Shown one piece after another: positions 23,593 to 31,968 of a stretch of 64,000 nt of DNA. Source of the stretch: Streptomyces djakartensis. Its GTDB lineage: Bacteria > Actinomycetota > Actinomycetes > Streptomycetales > Streptomycetaceae. Position 1 is the first letter of the stretch. Every line of letters starts with the position of its first letter. The position numbers and the translations under genes are program-made. A model generated the notes under the pieces. It saw only the letters and a program-made list of their open reading frames with translations. It did no database searches and had not been told where the DNA came from. The stretch lies in the NCBI RefSeq assembly GCF_014651075.1, contig NZ_BMWE01000004.1, positions 248,001-312,000 of the forward strand, written 5' to 3'.

Positions 23593-24509
23593 TCCTCGCC
23601 CAGCCCGTCGCGCCAGCTCGGGTGCAGCGGCTTCCAGCCCAGTGCCGTGCGGGCCCGGTCGTTGGCCGCGCCGTGCGCCGCGGTGAGCTGATGGGCCATG
23701 AACCAGCCGAGCAGCCGGGGTGCGAGGTCCGCCGGGATCGTGCGCGGGGGCGGGGCGCCGAGCGTGTGGGCGTAGTGCGGCAGCCACTGGGCGGCCGGGG
23801 CCGGGTCGTCGTCCGTCACGTGGAAGACGCCGGTCGCCTCGGACTCCACGGCCGCTACGGCCGCCTGCACCGCGTCGTCCACGTGCAGGAACGACGTGAT
23901 CCCGGCGCCGTCCCCGGGCAGCGGGAGCTGTCCGGCCAGCACCGCCTGGGCGCCCCCGCCGTCCCGGGCGTACGAGGTGCCGGGGCCGTACAGCGTGCCG
24001 TACCGCAGGACCGCCCCCGCCAGGCCGCTGTCCGACACCAGCCGCTCCAGCTCGGCGACGGCCCCCACGGTGGCCGCCCAGCCGGGGTCGGGGGCGTCCA
24101 CGTACAGCGGGGCGTCCTCGTCGAGGACCGGCTGCCCGGCCGGGGCGGCGGCGAAGGCGATGGACTGCGCGACCAGCCGCCGCGCGCCGGCCGCGCGGGC
24201 CGCCTCGATGAGGTGGGCGGTGCCCTCGGTACGCAGCCGCGCGGTCAGGGCGAAGGCCGCCACAGGGTCCTCGCCCAGCAGCCGCAGCGCCGTCATCTGG
24301 TGGACGACCACCTCGGGCCGGGCGGCCGACACCGCCGCCAGCACTGCCTCACGGTCGAGGGCGTCGGCGACCACGACCTCGACCGCCTCCGGGACCCGCT
24401 GCCGCGACTCCTGGCGTACCAGCGCGCTCACCTCGTGGCCCCGCGCCCGCAGCGCGCCCACCAGCGGATGTCCGATCACGCCGGTTGCCCCGGCGACCAG
24501 CACACGCAT
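23589..24509 (-). CDS. Atypical extended SDR (NAD-dependent epimerase/NmrA-like), 306 aa
   Basis: The N terminus MRVLVAGATGVIGHPLVGAL is a dinucleotide-binding fold, with ADALDREAV and the middle strand EVVVHQMTAL. The normal Tyr-x3-Lys pair of the epimerase class is not visible in its place (SIAFAAAPAG and TVGAVAELERL are there instead), so chemistry other than sugar epimerisation is likely. In avenalumic acid biosynthesis a dedicated NAD(P)H enzyme replaces the diazo group with hydride; this gene could hold that role. That is inference from cluster content. It is coupled to the next gene by ATGA and begins three bases after the upstream stop. Confidence 0.6.
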   Translation of the reverse strand: MRVLVAGATGVIGHPLVGALRARGHEVSALVRQESRQRVPEAVEVVVADALDREAVLAAVSAARPEVVVHQMTALRLLGEDPVAAFALTARLRTEGTAHLIEAARAAGARRLVAQSIAFAAAPAGQPVLDEDAPLYVDAPDPGWAATVGAVAELERLVSDSGLAGAVLRYGTLYGPGTSYARDGGGAQAVLAGQLPLPGDGAGITSFLHVDDAVQAAVAAVESEATGVFHVTDDDPAPAAQWLPHYAHTLGAPPPRTIPADLAPRLLGWFMAHQLTAAHGAANDRARTALGWKPLHPSWRDGLGEE

Positions 24510-24512
24510 ACG

Positions 24513-25070
24513 TCAGCCCTCCCCACCGGCGGTCAGCGGCGTGGCGACCCGCATCAGCAGACGGCACGCCTTGTCGCCGTCCCGCAGGCAGCTCTCGGCC
24601 CTGTTCTCCGTGAGGGTCACGCCGAGCCCCTCCGACCAGCCCTCGTGGATGTCCGTGCAGGGGCAGCGGTAGCCCTCCAGCGAGCCGGCCATCCGCACCA
24701 TCGTGACGGCGAAGCTGCGCTTCAGGGTGAGCACGATCAGGTCGTCGTCCTCGACCTCGGTGGAGGCGTTGCGCAGCTCCGGCGGGAACATCCGGTCGCC
24801 GCAGTCGTCGTAGCGGCGGCGCAGTTCCTCCAGGTCCTTGCGGGTGTCACCGGTGTCGGGGAGCGGACCGGCCAGGCGGCCGACGCGCTGCGCGACGTGC
24901 AGGGCGATCTTGCGCAGTGCCTCGGCGTTGATCTCGTTGGCGGCATCCTGCCCGAACCGCGCGACCACTCCCTGGTACCAGTTGGCGTCGTGCTGCCACC
25001 ACAGCCGGTACGCCTCACTCGCCCGGGCGCGGTGGTTCACGCCGTCGCCATCCGCTGTACTCGTGCTCAT
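24513..25070 (-). CDS. DUF6125-like protein of unknown function (185 aa)
   Basis: ATG 25070 overlaps the stop of the ligase gene at 25067. The opening EAYRLWWQHDANWYQGVVARFGQDAANEINAEALR recalls the DUF6125 family. The C-terminal half has a Cys cluster, YRCPCTDIHEGW and then ESCLRDGDKACRL, which could bind zinc or an Fe-S centre. There are no signal or membrane segments. Its fixed place inside a coupled run of biosynthetic genes argues for a catalytic or partner role in the pathway. The family has no settled activity that I know of. Confidence 0.6.
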   Translation of the reverse strand: MSTSTADGDGVNHRARASEAYRLWWQHDANWYQGVVARFGQDAANEINAEALRKIALHVAQRVGRLAGPLPDTGDTRKDLEELRRRYDDCGDRMFPPELRNASTEVEDDDLIVLTLKRSFAVTMVRMAGSLEGYRCPCTDIHEGWSEGLGVTLTENRAESCLRDGDKACRLLMRVATPLTAGGEG

Positions 25071-26728
25071 GCGTGCTGCTCCTCGGCGGCGAACCTGTCG
25101 CGCATCACTCGTTTGAGAACCTTGCCGGTGGCGCCCTTGGCCACGTCGTCGGGCTTCATGCGCAGGGCCCGGTGCACCGGGGGGTGTCCGGCTGCCGTCA
25201 GCACGGAGTTGACGCGTTCGGTCCACGCCTCGTCGTCGCCGGCACCCTCTTCGTCGGTGACCTGGAGCAGCGCGTACGCCTCGCCCTCTCCGTCGCCGTC
25301 CCAGTCCGCCCGTACGCCGTCCGGGGCGATGCCGACGACCGTGCAGTCGGCCAGCTCGGGCAGCTCGGCGAGCAGGAGTTCCTCGGTGCGGGTACTGAAG
25401 ACGATGCCGGCCCGGGTGCGGACGGCGTCCGGCGCGCGGTCGAGGTGGTAGAAGTAGCCGTCCTCGTCCTGGTGGGCGAGGTCCCCGGTGAGCCAGTAGC
25501 CGCCGAGCCGCATCCGGTTCCAGGTCAGCGAGTCGTTCCAATAACCGGGCGTGAGCGTCGGGGACTTCAGACCGAGGCGGCCGATCTGCCCGGGCGGCAG
25601 CGGGATGCCGTCCTCCGAGAGTACGGCGGCCTCGGCGAAGCTGATCGGTCTGCCGATGCAGCGCGAGTAGGCGTCGGTGTCCTTGGTGTGCCGGTTGTGG
25701 AAGACGGAGTAGCCGGCCTCCGACGAGCCGAGCCCGTCCACGAAGACCGAGCCGTCGACCCGTACGCGGCGCAGGTCGGGGCCGATCTTCTGGTGGCTGC
25801 CGTGCGCCACCAGGGCGCGGATGTGCGCCTCGTGCGCCGCGTCCCCGGTGTTGAACCACACCTGCACGCTCGACAGATCACGTCTCGTCAGGTCCTCGGC
25901 GGCCATCTCGCCGAACGTCCCGGCGAAGGCCAGCACCGTGGTCGGCCGGAACTCCTCGATGGCGTCCAGCACATCGGTGCCGCGCTGGCTGGACAGGAGC
26001 TTGATGTCGGTGCGCAACAGCAGGCAGTACAGCAGCGTCGCCACCATGGCGTTGTGCGCGCCCGGCAACCCCACCAGGGTGCGCTCCATGTCGGTCCCGG
26101 TGGAGTAGCGCAGCCGGTGCAACTGGGCGTACATCAGGGTCCGGTGGGTGTGCGGTACACCCTTGGGCATGCCGGTGGTGCCGGAGGAGTGCGAGATGAG
26201 CACCGGGTCGGTCGGGTCGTGCCGGTACGGGTACGACGGCGGTAGCGACGCGCGGTGCTCCGGCCGGATGTCGGCCGCGGTGACGTGGAAGCCGAGCCCG
26301 GCGTCCGCGAGCACCTCGCGATGAGCCTCGTCCGTGAACGCGCCGACCGCGCCCTGACGGCGTACGTACTCCCGGGCGGTCTCGGGGGCCAGATTGCCGT
26401 TCACGAACGACGGGATCGCGCCGAGGGACGTCAGCGCCAGGAAGTTCACCGCGAACTCGGCGCTGGAGTACGAGTGGAGGGCGACCGGGTCGCGGGGCCG
26501 TACACCGTGGGCGGCGTACCAGCCCACGTACGTCTCGACCGCCTCGCACAGCTCGCCGAAGGTCAGCACCTCGGGGTGGCTGCCGTCGGGAGCCCGCCAG
26601 GTGCCGTCCGTGCGCAGTGCGGGTTCGTCGAGCGGGCGGCCGTACGCCCTCAGGCGCGCCAGGATGTTGCCGGCGCCCAGTTCGGTGTCGGAGCAGATCC
26701 GCGCCCGCTCCTGCTTACTGATGAGCAT
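25067..26728 (-). CDS. AMP-dependent acyl-CoA synthetase-like ligase (553 aa)
   Basis: ATG 26728; it overlaps the upstream CLF gene by 14 bp. ANL motifs are present: A3 SHSSGTTGMPKG, A5 region GLGSSEAGYSVF, A7 YWLTGDLAH, A8 HLDRAPDAVRTRAG and a C-terminal KGATGKVLKRV supplying the catalytic Lys. An acidic insert (DWDGDGEGE and EEGAGDDE) lies in the C-terminal lobe. It could activate the finished polyketide acid, serve in diazotisation, or join the acid to an amine. It is not closely similar to the other two ligases of the cluster (20311, 29366), which suggests three separate substrates. Confidence 0.75.
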   Translation of the reverse strand: MLISKQERARICSDTELGAGNILARLRAYGRPLDEPALRTDGTWRAPDGSHPEVLTFGELCEAVETYVGWYAAHGVRPRDPVALHSYSSAEFAVNFLALTSLGAIPSFVNGNLAPETAREYVRRQGAVGAFTDEAHREVLADAGLGFHVTAADIRPEHRASLPPSYPYRHDPTDPVLISHSSGTTGMPKGVPHTHRTLMYAQLHRLRYSTGTDMERTLVGLPGAHNAMVATLLYCLLLRTDIKLLSSQRGTDVLDAIEEFRPTTVLAFAGTFGEMAAEDLTRRDLSSVQVWFNTGDAAHEAHIRALVAHGSHQKIGPDLRRVRVDGSVFVDGLGSSEAGYSVFHNRHTKDTDAYSRCIGRPISFAEAAVLSEDGIPLPPGQIGRLGLKSPTLTPGYWNDSLTWNRMRLGGYWLTGDLAHQDEDGYFYHLDRAPDAVRTRAGIVFSTRTEELLLAELPELADCTVVGIAPDGVRADWDGDGEGEAYALLQVTDEEGAGDDEAWTERVNSVLTAAGHPPVHRALRMKPDDVAKGATGKVLKRVMRDRFAAEEQHA

Positions 26729-27551
26729 GGGTCTCCGTCTCGTCGGCGGTGTCGGCGGTGTCAGCGGTATCAGTGGTGAGGAGATACGCGGCGGGGCCCG
26801 GCAGGAGCAGGCTCCCGCCGTCCCGCAGCAGCCGTCGGTGGGCGGCGGCCAGGTCGAACAGGCCCTGGATGCCGCCGGGGCGGTCGACGGCCTCTACGTC
26901 GGTGCCGGTGTCGCTGTCGGTGCCGGGAGTTTCGGCTGACCGGATCGTCGCCGGTGCCCCGGCGCCCGGGCGGCACAGCAGCGCCGCGGCCGCCAGACCG
27001 GCGGACGCGGGGAGGTCAGGTACCGGGCTGCCGTCGTCGGCGGTCAGTTCCCGGTGGATGGCGGCCAGCCGTTCGCTGCCGCCCAACTCCACGCCCAGCA
27101 CCAGGACGCGGTCCAGCTCCGGATCCTCCAGCAGGAGATCCGCCATGGCCAGCAGCTCGGTCACCGGGTCGTCGAAGGTGGAGATGCTGAACATCTGCCC
27201 GGTGATGCCGAACTCCCGGCTGGTGTGGCCCAGTACGGAGTTGGGCGTGGCCTGCATGAACAACAGCGGGTTGTGGACCTTGCCGGAGACCATCCGCCGG
27301 CTGGCCAGGTCGGCGGTGGTGGTGTCGCCCAGCAGACTGGCCAGTGCCACGGCGGTGCGTGAGCAGTCACCGGGCCGTTCGGTCAGGCACCGGCTGCTCA
27401 CCTCGTACGCCAGCGGGCTGAACGCGGACTCCACGAAGCCGGGCAGCCTCGGCAGCGGGATGTCGTCGTCCCGGCCGGTGCCATGGGTGGCCGTCGCCGT
27501 GGCGAGGATGCCGAGAGGGGCCCGGAGCGGGGACTTGTCGCTGGTCGTCAT
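26715..27551 (-). CDS. Chain-length-factor-like KS partner, Cys-less (278 aa)
   Basis: ATG 27551 overlaps the KS stop. The protein is thiolase-fold-like but short. The region corresponding to the KS active site reads GHTSREFGITGQMFSISTFDDP, with no Cys at the nucleophile position, as in chain-length factors of type II PKS pairs. The His-containing C-terminal KS motifs are absent. It should pair with the KS gene just upstream to set chain length and lacks condensing activity of its own. The C terminus ends in a Thr/Asp repeat (TADTADTADE) of no clear purpose. Confidence 0.68.
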   Translation of the reverse strand: MTTSDKSPLRAPLGILATATATHGTGRDDDIPLPRLPGFVESAFSPLAYEVSSRCLTERPGDCSRTAVALASLLGDTTTADLASRRMVSGKVHNPLLFMQATPNSVLGHTSREFGITGQMFSISTFDDPVTELLAMADLLLEDPELDRVLVLGVELGGSERLAAIHRELTADDGSPVPDLPASAGLAAAALLCRPGAGAPATIRSAETPGTDSDTGTDVEAVDRPGGIQGLFDLAAAHRRLLRDGGSLLLPGPAAYLLTTDTADTADTADETETHAHQ

Positions 27552-28753
27552 GGCCGCTCCAGGACGAGTGCGGTGTTGGCGCCGCCGAACGCGGCGTTGA
27601 GGGTGAGTGCCCGGCGCAGGTCGGCCCGGCGTGGCCGGTTCGGCACGTAGTCGAGGTCGCACTCCGGGTCCGGCGCGGTGAACCCGGCGGTCGGCGGCAG
27701 GACGCCGTCCGTCAGGGCCAGCAGTGTGATCACGAACTCCACGACGCCGGCCGCCTCCAGGAGGTGGCCGGTGGTGCTCTTGGTGGAGCTGACCGGTATC
27801 GACTCCGCCCGGTCCGGGAAGGCGGCGCGCAGTCCGCGGGTCTCGGCGCCGTCGTTGTACTTGGTGCCGGTGCCATGGGCGTTGACGTAGTCGAGGGCCG
27901 CCCCGTGCGGATCGCCGGCCAGCCGCATCGCCTGCCGCGCCGCCCGCGCCAGCCCCGCCCCCTCGGGGTGCGGCTGGGCGATGTGGTGGGCGTCCGTGGC
28001 CGCGCCCCAGCCCACCACCGACGCCAGCGGCCGGGCACCCCGGCGCCGGCTGTGCTCGGCGGACTCCAGCACGACGACCGCCACCCCGTCGCCCAGCAGC
28101 AGCCCGCTGCGGTCGGCGCTGAACGGGCGCACCATGCCGTCCTTGGACAGCGCCCGCCCGGAGTCGAACTTCCCGAAGGTCTCCTCCTCCACCAGGTAGC
28201 CGCCGCCGCAGACCGCCACGTCGGCCCGCCCGGAGGAGATCAGCCGGCAGCCGTGGATGATCGCGGCGGCGGAGGCGACGCAGGCGTTGGTGAAGGTCAG
28301 CCGCGGCCCGGTCAACCCGAGCCATGCGGCGAGCAGTTCGGCGAGCTGGGCGGGTACGGCATCGGCGGCCCGGTCGGCCGCGGCGCCCGCGCCGGTACCG
28401 CCCGCGTCCGTGCCGGCCTCGCCGTCACCGCGCCAGTACCGCGTGACGCTCGTGTGGTCGCCCGCGACGCCCAGCAGGACGGCTGCCCGGGTGCCCGGGC
28501 CGAGCCCCGCCATGTCGAGGGCCTGCGTACCGCACTCGGCGAGCGCGTGGCGCAGTGCCCAGTCCTCGACCGCGTCGGGGCCCTCGGGGGCGGCGGCCGC
28601 CATCGGCGTACGGTACGGACCGGTGTCGAACCGGGAGGTGGGCGCGAACGCGGGGACTCCCTCGAAGACCCCGCGCCGCACCGCGTCGGCGCCGCTGCCG
28701 AACGCGGTGCGTACCCCGAATCCGGTCACCGTGACCTCACCGCTACCGCTCAT
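27548..28753 (-). CDS. Beta-ketoacyl synthase, type II PKS KS-alpha-like (401 aa)
   Basis: Condenses malonyl-ACP with an acyl starter. The active-site triad is intact: Cys158 in TNACVASAA, His293 in NAHGTGTKYND and His330 after STKSTTGH (Lys325). An Asp/Gly-rich loop at about 110-125 (GDGEAGTDAGGTGAG) is a local insert. The next gene is a Cys-less partner, so this is a KS/CLF pair. Two carrier proteins and an adenylating enzyme upstream imply a non-acetate starter, here the 3,4-AHBA made by the GriI/GriH pair. The stop of the 28743 ACP gene overlaps its start. Confidence 0.85.
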   Translation of the reverse strand: MSGSGEVTVTGFGVRTAFGSGADAVRRGVFEGVPAFAPTSRFDTGPYRTPMAAAAPEGPDAVEDWALRHALAECGTQALDMAGLGPGTRAAVLLGVAGDHTSVTRYWRGDGEAGTDAGGTGAGAAADRAADAVPAQLAELLAAWLGLTGPRLTFTNACVASAAAIIHGCRLISSGRADVAVCGGGYLVEEETFGKFDSGRALSKDGMVRPFSADRSGLLLGDGVAVVVLESAEHSRRRGARPLASVVGWGAATDAHHIAQPHPEGAGLARAARQAMRLAGDPHGAALDYVNAHGTGTKYNDGAETRGLRAAFPDRAESIPVSSTKSTTGHLLEAAGVVEFVITLLALTDGVLPPTAGFTAPDPECDLDYVPNRPRRADLRRALTLNAAFGGANTALVLERP

Positions 28754-29006
28754 CGCGGCCGCCCTCCTCGACGGAACGCAGGTACGCGGTGAGCCGCCGC
28801 AGTGAGGTGAGCCCGGAGATCTCCTCGTCGCTGGGCTCCACGACCAGGCCGTGGCGCTCCTCGATCACATGCAGGAGCCACACCAGCCCGAGCGAGTCCA
28901 GGACCAGTTCGGCGTCCTCGTCGAGGTCGTCGGGCAGGCCGGGGAAGATGTTGCGGTCCGACAGCAGTTCGCGGACGGAGTCGGTGGTGAAGGTGGCCGT
29001 GCTCAT
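28743..29006 (-). CDS. Acyl carrier protein (87 aa)
   Basis: ATG 29006. The phosphopantetheine site is Ser38 in LVLDSLGLVWLL, and the flanking helices (VRELLSDRNIFPGL, TSLRRLTAYLRSVEE) have ACP spacing. It lies eight bases after the other ACP gene and overlaps the KS start. One of the two carriers probably takes the aryl starter and the other the growing chain; the sequence does not say which. Confidence 0.8.
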   Translation of the reverse strand: MSTATFTTDSVRELLSDRNIFPGLPDDLDEDAELVLDSLGLVWLLHVIEERHGLVVEPSDEEISGLTSLRRLTAYLRSVEEGGRDER

Positions 29007-29014
29007 GCCTTCAC

Positions 29015-29290
29015 TCACGCCTTCGCACCGCGACGGATCACCTCGGCGACGAGTCCGCCGAGGGTCAGGGAGGCCAGCGGCTCGATGTCGGTGTCCGGTA
29101 TCTCCACGCCGAACCGCGACTCCAGCCGCATCGTCAGCTCGATCAGGCTCAGTGAGTCCACTTCCAGCCCGCCGACGGTCATCGGGCTGTCGTCCGTGAT
29201 GCCGTCGCGGCTCAGCAGGACGTTCATCTCGTCGATGACCGCGGTCAGGACGAACTCGCGGATCTCGTCTTCCAGGGTCGACGTGCTCAT
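29015..29290 (-). CDS. Acyl carrier protein (91 aa)
   Basis: ATG 29290. Ser46 in GLEVDSLSLIELTM is the 4'-phosphopantetheine site; helices EDEIREFVLTAVIDEM and LTLGGLVAEVIRRG frame it. The DSLSL context differs from DSLGL in the next ACP, consistent with two separate jobs. There is a 75-bp gap to the ligase gene upstream (29366). Confidence 0.8.
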   Translation of the reverse strand: MSTSTLEDEIREFVLTAVIDEMNVLLSRDGITDDSPMTVGGLEVDSLSLIELTMRLESRFGVEIPDTDIEPLASLTLGGLVAEVIRRGAKA

Positions 29291-29365
29291 GATCGGTGTC
29301 TCCAGAGAATGATTTCGGTGAGGGGGTCGAGCGACCAGGGGTGGGGGAACCGCGCGGTACCCGGC

Positions 29366-30787
29366 TCACACAGCGGAGTGCGTACGCAGCACCGCCGCCT
29401 GGCGCAGCAACTTCCCGTTGGACGTGCGGGGCAGGGTCTCCAGCACCCGGATCAGCCGTGGCAGCTTGTAGTCGGCCAGCCGTTCCCGGCACCACCGCAG
29501 CAGTTCGGCCTCGGACGGCTGCTCGGCCTCGTCGGCCACCGCGACGTACGCCTCGGTCACGCCCTCGTGGACCAGGACCGCCTGCTGGACCGCCGGATGC
29601 TCGCGGAGCACGTTCTCGACCTCGGACAGGTCCACCTTGAGGCCGCCGATCACGACGAGGGAGTCGGCGCGGCCGTGCACCAGCACCGTCCCCGAGGCGT
29701 CGACCGTGGCCCGGTCCCGGGTGTGCAGCCAGCCGTCCTCGTACTGGGTGCCGCCGGAGTCGAAGAGGTACGGCGACTCGTCGAGGGCGACGTCCAGTTC
29801 GCCCCGGTGCTCCCGTACCACCACACCCGGTGCGGCCGGGCCGACCGCCGGCCGCAGGGTGCCGCCGGCGTCCATGGCGACGACGCCGGTCTCCGTGGTG
29901 CCGTAGGACTCGCCGACCGCGATCCCGTACCGCTGCGCGAACCGCGCCGCGACCTGCGGGGGCATCAGCTCGCCGCCCGACACCGCGACGCGAAGCTCGG
30001 GCAGCGCGGGGGGATCGGAGGCGGCGGCGAGCAGTTCGTAGTGCATGGGCACCCCGAACAGGGTGGTGACGCGGTGCTCCACGGCGGTCCGCAGGATGTC
30101 GCGGGCGGAGATCCGCGGGGCGAAGACGATCTGGACACCGGCCGCGAGCGAGTGCAGCAGCCCGGCGATCAGACCGAAGCTGTGCGCCGTCGAGCTGAGC
30201 AGCAGCAGCCGGTCGCCCGCCGCGGGCATGCCCGGAACGCGGGTGAACCGGTCCACCTCGGCGGCGAGGGAGCGGGCGGTTCTGCCGATCACTTTCGGCC
30301 GCCCGGTGGAGCCCGAGCTGAACTGGACCAGCCGGTGGCCGGTGCCGGCCGGGCGGCCACCGCCGAGGCACTCGGTGACGACCTCGTACTCGGACCGGAA
30401 ACCGAATGTCGCCTGGACGTTGACGCCCGCGCTGACCATGAACTGCGGTCGGCAGGTGGCACAGAGCGCCTTCACCTCGGCCGGTTTGAGCCGGAAGTCG
30501 AAGAGCAGCACCTGGGCGCCGAGCTGCCACAGCGCGAGCAGCACCTCGACCTGGGTGAAGCTCGGCGGTGTCCGCAGTCCCACGGTGCTGCCCGCGCCGA
30601 TGCCGTACCCGGCGAAGACCGCGGCCTGCTTGGCCACCCGTTCCCGCAACTCGCCCCGGGTGAGAAGCTCCTGGCGGTGGGCCAGGTAGGGGAGTGCGTG
30701 GTCGTGCGCGTCGAAGAGTCGTCGGACGAGGCCGGTCATGCCGTCGTCGGGCCCGTCCGCCGTGAGCTGCGCCGCGAGTTCGCGCAT
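29366..30787 (-). CDS. AMP-forming adenylating enzyme, probable 3,4-AHBA loader (473 aa)
   Basis: Short ANL enzyme beginning MRELAAQLTADGPD. Motifs: A3 FSSGSTGRPK, A5 ESYGTTETGV, A7 WLHTRDRA (the usual Gly-Asp is Arg-Asp), A8 HGRADSLVVIGGLKVDLSEVE and A10 RTSNGKLLR with the catalytic Lys. At 473 residues it is compact, like stand-alone aryl-acid adenylation enzymes that load an ACP. It is five bases downstream of the GriH-type gene and 75 bp upstream of two ACP genes, so the simple reading is that it activates 3-amino-4-hydroxybenzoate and passes it to a carrier. Confidence 0.75.
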   Translation of the reverse strand: MRELAAQLTADGPDDGMTGLVRRLFDAHDHALPYLAHRQELLTRGELRERVAKQAAVFAGYGIGAGSTVGLRTPPSFTQVEVLLALWQLGAQVLLFDFRLKPAEVKALCATCRPQFMVSAGVNVQATFGFRSEYEVVTECLGGGRPAGTGHRLVQFSSGSTGRPKVIGRTARSLAAEVDRFTRVPGMPAAGDRLLLLSSTAHSFGLIAGLLHSLAAGVQIVFAPRISARDILRTAVEHRVTTLFGVPMHYELLAAASDPPALPELRVAVSGGELMPPQVAARFAQRYGIAVGESYGTTETGVVAMDAGGTLRPAVGPAAPGVVVREHRGELDVALDESPYLFDSGGTQYEDGWLHTRDRATVDASGTVLVHGRADSLVVIGGLKVDLSEVENVLREHPAVQQAVLVHEGVTEAYVAVADEAEQPSEAELLRWCRERLADYKLPRLIRVLETLPRTSNGKLLRQAAVLRTHSAV

Positions 30788-30792
30788 GGGGC

Positions 30793-31968
30793 TCAGACCT
30801 CCTTGCAGAACTCGCCGATGGGCAGGCCGACATGGCGCTTGTCGGTGGCCAGATAGCCGAGCAGCTCGTCACCCGGCTGGAGTTCGGTGACGTTGAGGAC
30901 CTTGCCGCCCGGGCCGAGCACCCGTACGTGCCAGTCGTCCTGCACGGTCAGGCTGACCAGACGGCCGTCCTCGGCGTGGGTGCGGATCTCCAGCAGCGGC
31001 CGGGACTCCAGCTTGGCGCGGCCGACCACCACCCGCCGGGTGCGCCCGTTGGCTCCGACGGCCAGCAGGGTGGTGCCGGAGCCGACCTCGCTGAGGTAGT
31101 TGGTGCGGTTGTCGGGTCCGAGCGTGTACGAGTGCAGGGCACCGGCGTTGACCCGGAACGGCCTGGTCGGCATGTACGGCAGCGGGTGGGTCTCGCTGCA
31201 GCACAGCACGAACCCGGAGGAGTAGGAGCCGACGAGGATGCCCTCGTCCTCCTCGAAGTGCGAGCAGGTGTCCACGCAGACCCGGTCGCCGAGCCCCACG
31301 TGCCGGATGCTCTCCACGGTCAGCGTGGACAGCTCCAGCTGGGGGGTGGTGGCCTCCAGCAGCCGCGCCAGCGCGAACACCTCGTCCGCACTGCGGGGCG
31401 TGAAGAGAATGCCGTCGGAGCCGCGTTCGAGCACGTCGAAGACGATCGCCGCCTCCTCCAGGCCGTCCACGACGGTCACCAGTTTGCCCTCGGCCGACTC
31501 GGCCGCGGCGAGCACGATCTCCAGCGGGATCTTGGTCGGGTCGGCGAAGTGGATGACGGTGTACGGCAGCACCATGGCCCCCGAGCAGGACAGCTGCAGG
31601 GTGCGGTCGTCCCGTACGTCGACGAAGCCGGCCACGGGGGTGCCGGTGCGATGGTCGGCGGCGAGGGCGTCCAGCTCGTCCTGGGTGGTGAACTTCCGCA
31701 GGAGGACGTCGTGTCCGGTGGCGGGCTTGGTCTCCTTCGAGGGCTCCTCGGCTGCCTTGTCCCCCGTGTCCTTGTCCTTGCCGGGGGCGGTCTTCTTCGC
31801 CGCGGGGTTTGCGGGCACCAGCACCCGCGTGACCGTCGGTGGCAGGGTTCCGAGCAGCTCCGCGTCGGCGGAAACCACGCCGGTCATCCTGGCGTGCACG
31901 GCCGCGTCCACGACGGCTTGGACCTGCTGTCGGGGGACTTCACGGAGATCGATCCAAGCGAACCTCAT
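30793..31968 (-). CDS. griH: 3-Dehydroquinate synthase II/GriH-type enzyme (391 aa)
   Basis: Homolog of GriH, which turns the C7 amino sugar-like product of GriI into 3-amino-4-hydroxybenzoate, and of archaeal DHQ synthase II. The start MRFAWIDLREV overlaps the GriI-type stop (ATGA). Conserved pieces: GFVDVRDDRTLQLSC, IHFADPTKIPLEIVLAAAE, ERGSDGILFTPRS, GLGDRVCVDTCSHFEEDEGILVGSYSSGFVLCCSETH and FRVNAGALHSYTL. Residues about 53-85 are an inserted linker rich in Lys, Glu and Pro (KKTAPGKDKDTGDKAAEEP), not part of the fold. Length is otherwise normal. Together with the next gene it marks the pathway as 3,4-AHBA-derived. Confidence 0.85.
   Translation of the reverse strand: MRFAWIDLREVPRQQVQAVVDAAVHARMTGVVSADAELLGTLPPTVTRVLVPANPAAKKTAPGKDKDTGDKAAEEPSKETKPATGHDVLLRKFTTQDELDALAADHRTGTPVAGFVDVRDDRTLQLSCSGAMVLPYTVIHFADPTKIPLEIVLAAAESAEGKLVTVVDGLEEAAIVFDVLERGSDGILFTPRSADEVFALARLLEATTPQLELSTLTVESIRHVGLGDRVCVDTCSHFEEDEGILVGSYSSGFVLCCSETHPLPYMPTRPFRVNAGALHSYTLGPDNRTNYLSEVGSGTTLLAVGANGRTRRVVVGRAKLESRPLLEIRTHAEDGRLVSLTVQDDWHVRVLGPGGKVLNVTELQPGDELLGYLATDKRHVGLPIGEFCKEV

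Noticed and set aside
23583..25451. Long plus-strand frame of 622 codons
   Set aside because: It is the complement of the SDR, DUF6125-like and ligase genes and has no motif or RBS; a GC-bias shadow.
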